Shown here one piece after another: positions 25,748-35,097 of a stretch of DNA of 64,000 nt; position 1 is the first letter of the stretch; every line of letters starts with the position of its first letter. The translations under genes and the position numbers were made by a program. The notes below the pieces were generated by a model. The model was not told the DNA's origin and did no database searches. It was given only the letters and a program-made list of their open reading frames with translations. Source of the DNA: Levilinea sp. Its GTDB lineage: Bacteria > Chloroflexota > Anaerolineae > Anaerolineales > Anaerolineaceae. The stretch spans positions 1 through 64,000 of the forward strand of contig JARKPO010000019.1 of assembly GCA_029975215.1 (NCBI GenBank). The letters are read 5' to 3'.

Positions 25748-27157
25748 CTAATAGGCACCTTTGCCGCGCAAAACCACCCACACCGTTTTCAATAAAATAC
25801 GCAAATCCAGCCAAATGGAATAATGCTGCACATAATACAAGTCTTCATCCGTATGTAAGTGCATAGGTTTGTCGCTGCGCCCATTCACCTGCCACCAGCC
25901 GGTCAGCCCCTGGGGCACGGCAAATCGTTTGCGCTGCCAGGGTTCATATTTTTCCACCAGGTGCGGCTGTTCGGGGCGCGGGCCCACCAGGCTCATTTCG
26001 CCCTTCAGAATATTGAACAATTGCGGCAGCTCATCCAGGCTGGTTCGCCGTAAGAAACGGCCTACCCGCGTCACACGCGGATCGGAGGCATGCTTAAACA
26101 CCAGCCGCCCCTGCTCGTCCGTCTTTTCAACCAGATGGCGCAGCTGATCTGCGTTCACCACCATCGTCCGGAATTTGATCATCTCAAAATAGCGGCCGTT
26201 TTCTCCCACCCGCTTGGGGCGGTAAAACACCGGCCCGCCGTCGTCCAGCTTAATCGCCAGTGCCACCGCTCCGATCACCGGAAGCACAAAAGGCATCACC
26301 GCCAGTGTCAGCAGCAAATCAAAGGCACGTTTGATCATGCGCTGATATTCGCTCAAGGCAGGCGCGCGCAGATCCATCATGGGCAGTCCAGCGAATTCTT
26401 CCACCGTGGCGCGGTGCAGCGCCAGCGAAAAATAATCCGGCACCACCCACACCCGCACGGGCAGATCGTGCAGTTCCGTCACCACACGGGTCAGCGCAGC
26501 ATATGCCGAGCGTGGCAGCGCCACCACCACATCATCCACCTGCCGCTCGTTCACCACCTGTCGAACCTTCTCCAGCCCGCCTAAAACTCCCTCCTCAGTT
26601 TGTTTCTGGGCATCATCATCCAAAAAGCCCGCAAAAGTCAGGCCTAAATGCGGTAAAGACTCCACCTGCTGCCGCACGCGCGTTCCCACAGTTCCAGCCC
26701 CCAATACCAACACCCGCCGTACCTGAATATTTCCAATCATCCTACTGCGCCAGGCCATGCGGATCACCAACCGCCACAACGCCAGCATCATGAAAGCTTC
26801 CACTGCGAAAAAGATGAACAAGAACCGCGATATATCGCGAAAGGTCAGGAATAAAATCCCCGCCATCGAAATGGTCGCCAAAAGCGAGCCCAATGCCAGA
26901 CTGCCCATCTCATCGTTCACCCGCAGATTACGGCGGCCGTCATACACCGAAAACAGCACCAGAATCCCCACCCACAGCGCCGGAAACACCAGATACAGCA
27001 GCCAGGGCAGCTGCACCGGATCTTCCACCGGGCGCACCAGCGGTAGAGTGCTCATGTCTACACGCAGTTTGGCTGACACATACAGCGTCAGGGCGATCAT
27101 CAACCCATCCAACGCCATGGAAAACAGCGCAAAATTAGCTGAAAATCTACGGAACAT
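25748..27157 (-). CDS. Polyprenyl glycosylphosphotransferase (priming enzyme)
   Basis: A 469-residue enzyme of the WbaP/WcaJ/CpsE type. Residues 1-140 have about five membrane helices; a CoA-binding-like segment ([12 protein letters not shown]) sits at about 152-250; the catalytic domain is at about 270-469 with [31 protein letters not shown], the [20 protein letters not shown] core and [14 protein letters not shown]. It moves a sugar-1-phosphate onto undecaprenyl phosphate, which begins assembly of each repeat unit. Length matches the family. It lies near the 3' end of the main cluster. The donor sugar is unknown. Confidence 0.92.
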   Translation of the reverse strand: MFRRFSANFALFSMALDGLMIALTLYVSAKLRVDMSTLPLVRPVEDPVQLPWLLYLVFPALWVGILVLFSVYDGRRNLRVNDEMGSLALGSLLATISMAGILFLTFRDISRFLFIFFAVEAFMMLALWRLVIRMAWRSRMIGNIQVRRVLVLGAGTVGTRVRQQVESLPHLGLTFAGFLDDDAQKQTEEGVLGGLEKVRQVVNERQVDDVVVALPRSAYAALTRVVTELHDLPVRVWVVPDYFSLALHRATVEEFAGLPMMDLRAPALSEYQRMIKRAFDLLLTLAVMPFVLPVIGAVALAIKLDDGGPVFYRPKRVGENGRYFEMIKFRTMVVNADQLRHLVEKTDEQGRLVFKHASDPRVTRVGRFLRRTSLDELPQLFNILKGEMSLVGPRPEQPHLVEKYEPWQRKRFAVPQGLTGWWQVNGRSDKPMHLHTDEDLYYVQHYSIWLDLRILLKTVWVVLRGKGAY

Positions 27158-27166
27158 GAACCTTCC

Positions 27167-27955
27167 TCACTTTTCCAGTGTTCGCTGATTGGCTTTGCGC
27201 CCGCGCAAAAGCTGAGCTGCCACCAAGACCACAAACCGCGGATACCCCAGCACATACCGCCGCCACAGCCGCCCTGGTTCGTTGGCCAGGCGGAAAAGCC
27301 ATTCCAACCCGCTGCGCTGCATCCAGCGCGGAGCCTGCGGCTTGCATCCCGAAAGAAAATCGAAAGCAGCCCCCACGCCCACCAGTACCGGCGCGCCCAC
27401 CTTCCCACAGTGTGCCGCCATCCACTGCTCCTGGCGCGGCGATCCGATCCCCACCCAAACAACGTCTGCCCCCGAACGCCGCATGCGCTCGGCCGCCTGC
27501 GCATCCTCTTCGGCGGTCAATGCGCGAAACGGCGGTGACTCCACGCCCGCGATCTGAATGGAAGGGAAGCGTTCGCGCAGGCGTTCAACCAGCCGCTCGG
27601 CCACCCCTGGCGCGCCTCCATAGAAATAATGCCGCCAGCCGCGCTCCACCCCTTCCGCGCAGGCCGCCAGCAGCAAATCTGGCCCATACACCCGTTGGGT
27701 ACTGCTGTGCCCGTACCAGCGGCAAAGCCATACCATCGGCATCCCATCCGGCGTGGTCATGCCGCTCTGCTCATACACCGCGCGCAGCTCAGGATGATCC
27801 ACACATTCCATCACCGCATGGGCCGGCGCGCAGCAAACATACTGCGCTTCCCGCGCCGCGATCCATCCCCCCATCCGCGCCAGGGCTGCCGGCATGTCGA
27901 TGGGGTCAATCCAGGTATGCAAAATTTTTACTTGCCTGCGCTGTGTATCCATCAT
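27167..27955 (-). CDS. WecG/TagA/CpsF-family glycosyltransferase (GT26)
   Basis: A 262-residue GT26 enzyme that adds the second sugar (typically ManNAc or a derivative) to a lipid-linked first sugar. Family marks include TPDGMPMVWLCRWYG near residue 70, FYGGAPGVAERL near 110, and VGIGSPRQEQWMAAH near 175, followed by GVGAAFDFLSGCKPQAPRWMQ. AGGATGAT stands ahead of the ATG; a GTG one codon earlier is an alternative. It lies 9 bp before the priming transferase gene, and the two would act in sequence in repeat unit assembly. Confidence 0.9.
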   Translation of the reverse strand: MMDTQRRQVKILHTWIDPIDMPAALARMGGWIAAREAQYVCCAPAHAVMECVDHPELRAVYEQSGMTTPDGMPMVWLCRWYGHSSTQRVYGPDLLLAACAEGVERGWRHYFYGGAPGVAERLVERLRERFPSIQIAGVESPPFRALTAEEDAQAAERMRRSGADVVWVGIGSPRQEQWMAAHCGKVGAPVLVGVGAAFDFLSGCKPQAPRWMQRSGLEWLFRLANEPGRLWRRYVLGYPRFVVLVAAQLLRGRKANQRTLEK

Positions 27956-27972
27956 CACATCATCCTATGCGT

Positions 27973-29163
27973 TCACGACGGATAAGGCTGCGCCTGCACC
28001 TGTTCCAAAATCATCATCAAGCTCAGATAGGCTCGATCTGCCGTATACCTTTCTTCATACGATCGTCTGGCTCCTAAGGATAAACGCTGCCAGTTAGCTT
28101 CGTCTGTAAACAGGCGCTGAATTTGCATTTTGAGGGACTTTGAATCTCCAGGCGCGAATAAAAAACCATTCTCTCCCTCCTGCACCAGATCTTGCATACC
28201 GCCCAACTTCGCCGCCACCACGGGCGTCCCCTTAGCCAACGCCTCCAGGATAATACGCGGCATACCCTCATACCATAACGACGGCAATACCAAAACCCGG
28301 CTCTGACCTAAAGCGCCTAAAACTTCCTTGCTGGCGCACCGGCCCATCAAGGATACATATGGCGAGGAGGCTGCCAGTTCGCCCAGAACAGATTCCAACG
28401 GCCCGCTTCCATAAATGCTCAGGGGAATTTCGATCTTTTCTTCAATCCAGGTCCGGGCCAGCCAATCCACACCTTTTTCTGGCGACAACCGCCCGGCAAA
28501 CATTACCCCCCTGCGCTCCCCAGCGCCGCAGCCTGGATCCGGGTGAATAAAATTGGGCCGTACAAAAATACGCCCAGCATCCATACCCGCCGTGACCATT
28601 TTATCGCGCATCATCGGATTGAGCGCCACGAATCCGCTCACACACCGCTTCCAGGTTCCAATCGTGCGGTGAAATACCGTCATCGTTGCTGTGGTAACAC
28701 TGCCAGCCAGGCTGCCGCGATAGCAGCGGTGTTGAATCCCTGCCAATGGGATCGACTGCTGGTAGCAATCCTCACAAACCTGGCCGTCGCGGAAAAAATA
28801 TCCGTTCAAACAAAACAATCGGTAATTACGAATGAAATACAATACCGGCACGCCCTCGGCTCGACACGCATGCAAAACCGAGGGAGAAATCAGCGGGAAC
28901 GCGTTTTGAACCAGCACTGCAGTGTAAGGGTGAGCGTGCAGCCGTTTTCGCATCTCTCGATAACTCTCTTGTGACCAGATCGTCCGCAAACCAGTGCGAA
29001 TCAGGCCCAGGTTTTCAATCTCCCGGTTATCTACCAGGTATTCATCCACCCTGTGCCCGCGTTCTCGCAACAGTTGCATTTCCAGGTTATGGCTCTGATC
29101 CTCTCCACCCGCAATCAAATGCCGGTTAAAAACCGCCAGAAAGCGCATCTCGGGGCTGCTCAT
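27973..29163 (-). CDS. Glycosyltransferase family 4
   Basis: A 396-residue GT-B glycosyltransferase. Signatures are the N-terminal FLAVFNRHLIAGGEDQSH, VMFAGRLSPEKGVDWLA at about residue 200-220, and the donor-binding EGMPRIILEALAKGTPVVAAKLGGMQDLV near the end. A Cys-rich loop (FRDGQVCEDCYQ) around residue 125 is typical of a subset of GT4 enzymes. It should transfer a sugar to the growing lipid-linked unit in the cytoplasm. It overlaps the preceding gene by 4 bp (ATGA), which fixes the start. Sugar and acceptor are not readable. Confidence 0.88.
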   Translation of the reverse strand: MSSPEMRFLAVFNRHLIAGGEDQSHNLEMQLLRERGHRVDEYLVDNREIENLGLIRTGLRTIWSQESYREMRKRLHAHPYTAVLVQNAFPLISPSVLHACRAEGVPVLYFIRNYRLFCLNGYFFRDGQVCEDCYQQSIPLAGIQHRCYRGSLAGSVTTATMTVFHRTIGTWKRCVSGFVALNPMMRDKMVTAGMDAGRIFVRPNFIHPDPGCGAGERRGVMFAGRLSPEKGVDWLARTWIEEKIEIPLSIYGSGPLESVLGELAASSPYVSLMGRCASKEVLGALGQSRVLVLPSLWYEGMPRIILEALAKGTPVVAAKLGGMQDLVQEGENGFLFAPGDSKSLKMQIQRLFTDEANWQRLSLGARRSYEERYTADRAYLSLMMILEQVQAQPYPS

Positions 29164-30209
29164 TTTCCAGTCAGCTTCTTGCGCAGCCGCAGCGCCAATC
29201 GGTGAAACGGCTTGATAAAGAAATAAACCTTCGCTCCAAAGGCTTTCCAAGGGCTCCGAGATAATTTCACCCCAGTAAACTGCCGGTTCTCCAGCGCCTG
29301 CGCGATTTGAACGCCCCCCTGACCCTCCAACAACATATTCCAGACCAAGGCATGCTTGCGCGCATATTCCCGCCAGGTCAGCCCCGCCACACTTTCTCGC
29401 CGTTCAGCCACTTCCCGGCTTAACTTTTCAAAAATCGCCAGCAATTCTTCCCGATCCCAAAAGGCATGGGTGATCCCATTGGGAATGTCCAGATGAAATC
29501 CCTGCGGAGTCACGATGGTGGGAACCCCCGCCGCCAGCGCATCTAAAAAGCCCATCGAGCCTTCATCCAGGCCCATATATAAATAATAATCAAAACGTGA
29601 AATTTCTTTCAAGATTTGTTGGTAGTCGTTCTGAAAATCCTCCGTCCCCGGGAAATACTCCACCCTGGCGCCCGCACCTTCCAATATCGGGATCATCTTC
29701 TCCCACCCTTTTCCCATAATGCGAAAGGTGAAATACCCCAGGTCCATGTGTTCGCTCAAATACACCAGCAAATCCTCGCGTTTACGGCCGTCATCGTACA
29801 AATTGGTGGTCAAGCCAATAACCACCCTGCGGGGCTCCAGCAGTCCATCAATGGCTGGTGAGATGTAGCATAATTTCTCCCGCGGAACGCCCCATTTCAC
29901 CAAATCCTCCACCGTGTTGCGGGACATACAAATACCCATATCCGCAGTCTGCAGCGCTCTCTGCACCATCTGAACCCGGTAGATGCTGTCTACATGTGTG
30001 ATGAAAAAAGTCCCCGGCCCCGGCCTCTCCCCTGTGCAGGTATGGTAAATCATCCAATGGTTAATTGCCGCCTCAGGAGATGGCTCAGAGCGTATCACCG
30101 CCGAGACACCAAAATCTGCCAGATTTTCCTGAAGCCGCAGAGCAAATTTCTCCAAAATCCAACCTTTGCTTTGCGCATCCAGCACCAGACACACATCCAA
30201 TGAGCTCAT
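29160..30209 (-). CDS. Glycosyltransferase-like protein (GT-B)
   Basis: A 349-residue soluble protein. Residues about 130-270 look like a GT-B C-terminal half (ITHVDSIYRV early; VVIGLTTNLYDDGRKREDL; YMGLDEGSMGFLDALAAGVPTIVTPQGFHLDIPNG). The EGS-x4-LDALAAGVPTIVT segment corresponds to the donor-phosphate motif. The C-terminus (KVYFFIKPFHRLALRLRKK) is basic and may sit on the membrane. Family assignment is weaker than for its neighbours. The ATG at 30209 has GAGGTGAGAGG directly upstream; a GTG three codons earlier is possible. Its end overlaps the next gene by 4 bp. Confidence 0.75.
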   Translation of the reverse strand: MSSLDVCLVLDAQSKGWILEKFALRLQENLADFGVSAVIRSEPSPEAAINHWMIYHTCTGERPGPGTFFITHVDSIYRVQMVQRALQTADMGICMSRNTVEDLVKWGVPREKLCYISPAIDGLLEPRRVVIGLTTNLYDDGRKREDLLVYLSEHMDLGYFTFRIMGKGWEKMIPILEGAGARVEYFPGTEDFQNDYQQILKEISRFDYYLYMGLDEGSMGFLDALAAGVPTIVTPQGFHLDIPNGITHAFWDREELLAIFEKLSREVAERRESVAGLTWREYARKHALVWNMLLEGQGGVQIAQALENRQFTGVKLSRSPWKAFGAKVYFFIKPFHRLALRLRKKLTGK

Positions 30210-30259
30210 ACCTCTCACCTCACAGCATCATCTCTGCCGAAACGCCGCGCACATGCTGA

Positions 30260-31174
30260 TTAACTTCGGCGTGCCTTCCAAATTGTATACCGTTTCCGCA
30301 AACTTTCACCGATCAGGCTTCCCGCAATATGACCCAAGGCCCAAACCGAACCTGCCGCTTGCAGCGCATGCCTCGCTGCTTCCCAGGCACGCTTTCGATT
30401 TCGTACATCCAGAAAGAGCTTCACAGCCCGCACATAATGTTTCGCCAATACTGCCCGGCCCACTACATGAAGGATTTCGCCTTCATGCTTTTGAATTAAC
30501 TGATACCATCCGGCAGCATATTGACTGCGGTTGCGGGTCAGCTGTCCAGCAGCATCCCGATGCACCACCGCCAACACTTCTCGCACCACCTCAAAATGAT
30601 ATTGTTTGGCCAGCCGAATGCACAGATCATCATCTTGGAAGCAACGGAACTCTGTATCCCATAACCCCACGGTATCAAAACATGTTTTCCGAATTAAAAG
30701 CGTGATCGAAGGAGCCACATACCCCTGGGTCAGCGCCCCAGCATACACATCCCCTTGCAGCGTGTAAAAATGGGCCGGAATAATCCTCCCATCAGGTGTG
30801 CGCTCCCCGGATAACACATACACCACACCCAAAGCCTCTGAGTCTGCCGCCTGAACAGCCGCCATCTGCTTCTCAATACAGGTGTCCAAATACTCGTCGT
30901 CTGAGTCTAAAAAGCACACCCATTCGCCTCTTGCCGCTCCAATACCAGCATTCATCGCTCCGCATTGTCCCTGATTGGTTTCCAGGCGCAGGAAACGCAC
31001 CCGCGAATCCTCAAACCCCTTCATCACCTCGGCCGTTCCATCTGTAGAGCCATCATCCACAACCAGAAGCTCCAAGGAGGTATACGACTGGTTTAATACG
31101 CTTCTCACCGCCCGCGGCAAAAGATCCGCGCGGTTATAGGTTGGAATAATTACGGTCACCAACGGCAAGTTCAT
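30260..31174 (-). CDS. Family 2 glycosyltransferase
   Basis: A 304-residue GT-A enzyme. TVIIPTYNRADLLPRAVRS begins the fold, VVDDGSTDGTAEVM carries nucleotide binding, and FLDSDDEY at about residue 90 is the DxD metal site. The acceptor region contains FQDDDLCIRLA, with the likely catalytic ED/DD pair. The C-terminal 70 residues form a basic helix region. It should transfer a sugar from a nucleotide donor. It follows a closely related GT2 gene by 1 bp; the first 100 residues of the two are similar, consistent with an old duplication. Confidence 0.92.
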   Translation of the reverse strand: MNLPLVTVIIPTYNRADLLPRAVRSVLNQSYTSLELLVVDDGSTDGTAEVMKGFEDSRVRFLRLETNQGQCGAMNAGIGAARGEWVCFLDSDDEYLDTCIEKQMAAVQAADSEALGVVYVLSGERTPDGRIIPAHFYTLQGDVYAGALTQGYVAPSITLLIRKTCFDTVGLWDTEFRCFQDDDLCIRLAKQYHFEVVREVLAVVHRDAAGQLTRNRSQYAAGWYQLIQKHEGEILHVVGRAVLAKHYVRAVKLFLDVRNRKRAWEAARHALQAAGSVWALGHIAGSLIGESLRKRYTIWKARRS

Positions 31175-31175
31175 C

Positions 31176-32108
31176 TTACCTCTTCGCCCGAATTTTTTGG
31201 GCGGTTCGCGCAGCCGCCGCTCCCAACGATCTCGGCATCAGGCTCAAACCCCACAAAACCAAACTCTGCCAGGTGATCCCGCGCTTACGGCGGTAATCTG
31301 CAAGCGTCTGGCGTGCTTCTTTTGACTGCCCCGCGCGCAAATATGCACTTACCAGCCGCAAATAAGCAGCATAATAACTCCCGTCGAGCTCTGCCTGGCT
31401 CAACAACTGTAATTCCGGCCAACGATGATAGGCCCGGTCCAAAACCGCCACCAGACCTTTCAGCATATTCACCCGTTGAGATGAAAGCTGTCCGTCTGAA
31501 ACCCGGTAATAAGCCAGGGGTTCGGTCACAAAATCAATTTCCCATTCTGCTGCAATTCGCAGCCACAAGTCCAGATCTTCACAGGCCCATAAGCCTTCAT
31601 CAAACCCACCCACCTGATCCAAACAGGCCTTTCGCACCACCACAGTTGAGGTTGGGATAAAAGAAGCAGTGAAAATGGTTTTCAGCACCCGGCCAGCGCA
31701 AGGAGGATTATCCATAAATCCGGTGCGCGGGCGCAGTCCCTGTGAATCAACAAAATAAGTGTCGCTGCATACTAACCCAATCCCACCCCCTTTTTGGAAC
31801 AAGGGCATCTGCCGGGCCAGTTTCTCTGGAAGCCAAGTATCATCTGCATCCAAAAAAGCCACCCACTCTCCCTGTGCCTGTTGGATACCCAGATTTCGGG
31901 CTGCTGATGGGCCGCGGTTGGGCTGCGAGATCACCCGAATCACATCTCCATAAGCCGCTAACACCTTCAGGGTGTCGTCCGTAGAACCATCATCCACCAC
32001 GACCACTTCGCGGTCGGGATAGGTTTGCGCCAACACGCTGTCCACCGCCGCGCGGATGTGGGCTGCGTCTTGATAGGCAGGGATGATCACGCTGACTTTC
32101 GGGGTCAT
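31176..32108 (-). CDS. Family 2 glycosyltransferase
   Basis: A 310-residue GT-A enzyme with VSVIIPAYQDAAHIRAAVDS, VVVDDGSTDDTLKVL and the metal motif FLDADDTW near residue 90; WACEDLDLWLRIA near residue 180 is the ED acceptor motif. The chosen ATG at 32108 has GAGG upstream and overlaps the stop of the fucosyltransferase gene (ATGA); the frame is open further upstream but without a ribosome site. It is paired with the next GT2 gene, probably adding consecutive sugars. Confidence 0.91.
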   Translation of the reverse strand: MTPKVSVIIPAYQDAAHIRAAVDSVLAQTYPDREVVVVDDGSTDDTLKVLAAYGDVIRVISQPNRGPSAARNLGIQQAQGEWVAFLDADDTWLPEKLARQMPLFQKGGGIGLVCSDTYFVDSQGLRPRTGFMDNPPCAGRVLKTIFTASFIPTSTVVVRKACLDQVGGFDEGLWACEDLDLWLRIAAEWEIDFVTEPLAYYRVSDGQLSSQRVNMLKGLVAVLDRAYHRWPELQLLSQAELDGSYYAAYLRLVSAYLRAGQSKEARQTLADYRRKRGITWQSLVLWGLSLMPRSLGAAAARTAQKIRAKR

Positions 32109-32995
32109 TCCAACCTCATCCAATCGCTCAAGATCAAATCGTGAGTCTGCAAATGCGGGGCCAGGAACCATCGCCCAGGGGCCACCACTTTTCCTCGCCG
32201 CTGCGCCATCCAGGCTCCCCACCAACTAAACGAACTGTTTGCCAGCACAAAATGCGCACACTGGCTCAATAAGAACAAATCCAAATAATCCCTATCCACT
32301 CCATGACAATCTACAAAAACCATCGAATAAACTGCGGGCAGGTTGTTCTTCGCCCAGTTTAAATCATCAGAAAACACAAAAAAAGTCGGGGCCACGGTCA
32401 TTGCAGCGATTTTTTCCATACCACGCAGGTAATAATCCAACCCACAGATGCCGTGGAACCGCTGCACTTCTGGATCGGTGACGTAATCTCCCCGACGAAT
32501 ATGAACCCCCACAGCGTTCTCATAGGCGCAGATTTGATCCCGCATCCGCTGGGTGATATCGGGCAAAGGTCTAGAGAGGGTGAGTTCAGCCGCAATCTGA
32601 TCCCAATGATCCTCAAAATACCGCGGGCTTTGAAAATACCCATCCAACATCACCGGCGGCCTCACACGCCGAATGTTAGCGTCGAACGAAAACGTCGCCG
32701 GGCGAAAAATTGCCCGACGATAATACGGGCGCAATTTTTGCAGGACTTTGTATATCAGGGGCAGTTTCCAATTGGCTCCAATCCACCGCTGTGCTGTCTG
32801 TGTTTCAACGATGTTCGCAGCTATGGTGTATTCACCCAGCCGATAACTGCGGTTGGTGTTATCCAGTCCACCCAATTCAAGCCAAAGCGGCACGCCCAGC
32901 CGCAGGCTTAAATCTCTGCCAGCGGCATACTGAAACAATTGATTACCCAGGCCACCCTTTAGATGAAGAATAACGCCATCTTTCTGATCCTTCAT
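32105..32995 (-). CDS. Alpha-1,2-fucosyltransferase (GT11)
   Basis: A 296-residue GT11 enzyme. The N-terminal LKGGLGNQLFQYAAG binds the donor pyrophosphate. The GT11 signature VGVHIRRGDYV (H-x-R-R-x-D) lies near residue 165, and LANSSFSWWGAWMA near residue 260 is the third conserved block. It transfers fucose from GDP-fucose to galactose or a related sugar in 1,2 linkage. Start at 32995 overlaps the flippase stop by 4 bp; ATG at 33013 is an alternative. GDP-fucose synthesis genes (gmd, fcl) are not in this window. Confidence 0.92.
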   Translation of the reverse strand: MKDQKDGVILHLKGGLGNQLFQYAAGRDLSLRLGVPLWLELGGLDNTNRSYRLGEYTIAANIVETQTAQRWIGANWKLPLIYKVLQKLRPYYRRAIFRPATFSFDANIRRVRPPVMLDGYFQSPRYFEDHWDQIAAELTLSRPLPDITQRMRDQICAYENAVGVHIRRGDYVTDPEVQRFHGICGLDYYLRGMEKIAAMTVAPTFFVFSDDLNWAKNNLPAVYSMVFVDCHGVDRDYLDLFLLSQCAHFVLANSSFSWWGAWMAQRRGKVVAPGRWFLAPHLQTHDLILSDWMRLE

Positions 32996-34332
32996 ACTTT
33001 GTCTCGATTCCATGGCTTCTTCCAATAGTAGACCAAACACCCAAACATCACCATCATTTGCAAACCGTACGAGATTAAACCCGACAGCGCCAAACCCTGT
33101 GCGCCTTGAGGAATCAATAGAGAGGCAATCACCACGAAGCTGATTCCCCAGGCCAGGTTAATCGTAAATAGCTGCCACAACTTGCCCATACTGACCATCA
33201 TTGAGCCAATAACCCCCCCCAAAGAGGTGATTAATACGGTCAGCATCACAATCACCATCACATGAGCCTGTTCAGCGTATCCTTCGCCGTAGCTCGCCAT
33301 GATCCAGGGTGAAAGCAATAGGAGAGGTGCTGCAATCAGCACAGTAATTAGGAACACCACACCCAGGTTCCCAGCCACCACTTTCCGAAATTTTACTTGA
33401 TCACCTGTGCCAAACAAGTTCGCCAAAATTGGAACCGATATTTGGGTCAGGATTGCTGGTAAGAACATAGCCGCGGTCCGCCATTGATACGCTGCTAAAA
33501 ATACGCCCATCTCCGCATACCCATCTGCCTGATTAACCAACAGCGTGTTGCCCAACCAGGTTGCCCCCCCCACCAGCAAATCGGTCAGATATGAGGGTAG
33601 TGAAAATTGATAAAGAATAGGCAGTTCATGAGAATCCAGTCGCCAACAAATAAGAATGTCGTACCGGGTACAGCCGCGATTTAACAAATAATGCGTCGCC
33701 GCAAAAAGCACCCCGTTCGCTGCCCCCAACCCAATCATCACCCCCATTAATCCACCCCACAATGCCCCCAGTCCATAACATACCAAAACTAAAACTGCCC
33801 GCAGGATGTTAACCCAGGCAATCGCCTTAAAATCTTCCAGCCCTGCTAAGGCCCCTAATTGAATACCGTTCAACGTTGTGAAAAACAAAATGATGCCGGA
33901 AACTCGAAATTCTGGTGTGAGCGTGGTAGAGTTAAACACGCGCACAGACAGGGTTTCTGCAAACACCACTAACAGCAGGCTTGCCAACCCTCCGATGATC
34001 GTGCCAATCGTCAGCGATAACCCCAGGATTTTTCCAGCACGTTCGGGGTTTTCTGATCGGTGTTCCGCGATGTATTTCGTGGAAGTGGATGCCAGACTGA
34101 TCCCAGCCAGCAGGCCAATCGTCCCAATGGTGCTGTTGATCATCCCTAATTCGCCAAAGGTTGCTTTGCCCAACATCCGTGATAAAAGGATCGATCCAAG
34201 CAAATTGGCGCCTTGTGCAGCCACTGAGCCTAATGTGGACCAGAGGGTATGGCGAGCGAAGCGCTGCTTAATCGAACCCGCTGGAAAGTAGGTCACGAAA
34301 GTTTGCGAAATCCGCGCGATCAAAGCATTCAA
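32992..34332 (-). CDS. Wzx-like lipid-linked oligosaccharide flippase
   Basis: A 446-residue protein of the MATE/polysaccharide-transporter superfamily with about 12 to 14 hydrophobic helices and the usual N-terminal LWSTLGSVAAQGANLLGSILLSRMLGKATFGELG. It should carry undecaprenyl-linked repeat units across the membrane, upstream of Wzy-type polymerisation. Length is normal. It lies in the middle of the cluster between the fucosyltransferase and a methyltransferase. Substrate specificity is not readable. Confidence 0.9.
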   Translation of the reverse strand: MNALIARISQTFVTYFPAGSIKQRFARHTLWSTLGSVAAQGANLLGSILLSRMLGKATFGELGMINSTIGTIGLLAGISLASTSTKYIAEHRSENPERAGKILGLSLTIGTIIGGLASLLLVVFAETLSVRVFNSTTLTPEFRVSGIILFFTTLNGIQLGALAGLEDFKAIAWVNILRAVLVLVCYGLGALWGGLMGVMIGLGAANGVLFAATHYLLNRGCTRYDILICWRLDSHELPILYQFSLPSYLTDLLVGGATWLGNTLLVNQADGYAEMGVFLAAYQWRTAAMFLPAILTQISVPILANLFGTGDQVKFRKVVAGNLGVVFLITVLIAAPLLLLSPWIMASYGEGYAEQAHVMVIVMLTVLITSLGGVIGSMMVSMGKLWQLFTINLAWGISFVVIASLLIPQGAQGLALSGLISYGLQMMVMFGCLVYYWKKPWNRDKV

Positions 34333-34338
34333 TTCCAG

Positions 34339-35097
34339 CTAGCCTTGTGCCACACCCATCACATTCCAGGTTTCTTCAGAGGGCGTCCCTTGCAGATCGC
34401 CAAAAGGCACAAGAGCCTTCAACGAAAGCCCGGCCTGACTGCAAAACAAGCTCAGTTCCTGGGGGAAAAAGTAACGCATTTGGTGAGATTCTTCGGTTTC
34501 GTCTACCAAACGATCCTCTTGCAGAGTCCACAGGTGATAATCAACCCGCGCCAGGTGGTGAAACGTGTCCAGGCTGCCGTGCGCAGCCCGTAAAATCTTC
34601 CCCCGCGTTGTCTGGATCTGCTTTAAACGGTCGCTGGGTCGCGTGTACAACACCGCCGGACCGTACCACACATCAAAAATGAACACACCGCCCGGCCGAA
34701 GGTGTTCCCGCACCGTTTGCAGAGCTGCAGTCACGTCCGCGTTGGTATATTGATATCCCAAAACAGCAAACATCATCACCACCACGTCAAACGTCTTTCC
34801 CAATCTGAGCGTACGAATATCTTCAAGGATAAACTCTACCTTCTCTAAACCGCTGCGCTTTTTGTTAGCCACCTCCAGCATCTCCGCTGAAACATCCACC
34901 CCCGTCACGCTGTAGCCGCGGCGGTCAAGAATAAACGCATGGCTTCCCGTGCCACAGCCGAGATCCAGAAACGTCTTCACGGGCGGGACGGCATATTGCT
35001 TGGCCAGAGTCTCAATCCAATTGCATTCCTGTTCATAGTTCTTATCGTGATACAAGGCATCATAAAGATCCGCATAACTGTGGCCAAAGACGCTCAT
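34339..35097 (-). CDS. SAM-dependent methyltransferase
   Basis: A 252-residue class I methyltransferase with motif I FLDLGCGTGSHA near residue 45, an acidic end of strand 2 (VTGVDVS) and VFIFDVW for motif IV. The C-terminal part has a beta-rich segment (LARVDYHLWTLQEDRL). It overlaps the DegT aminotransferase by 4 bp. That position suggests it methylates a nucleotide sugar or the glycan (for example an amino or hydroxyl group), but the target is inference. Confidence 0.85.
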   Translation of the reverse strand: MSVFGHSYADLYDALYHDKNYEQECNWIETLAKQYAVPPVKTFLDLGCGTGSHAFILDRRGYSVTGVDVSAEMLEVANKKRSGLEKVEFILEDIRTLRLGKTFDVVVMMFAVLGYQYTNADVTAALQTVREHLRPGGVFIFDVWYGPAVLYTRPSDRLKQIQTTRGKILRAAHGSLDTFHHLARVDYHLWTLQEDRLVDETEESHQMRYFFPQELSLFCSQAGLSLKALVPFGDLQGTPSEETWNVMGVAQG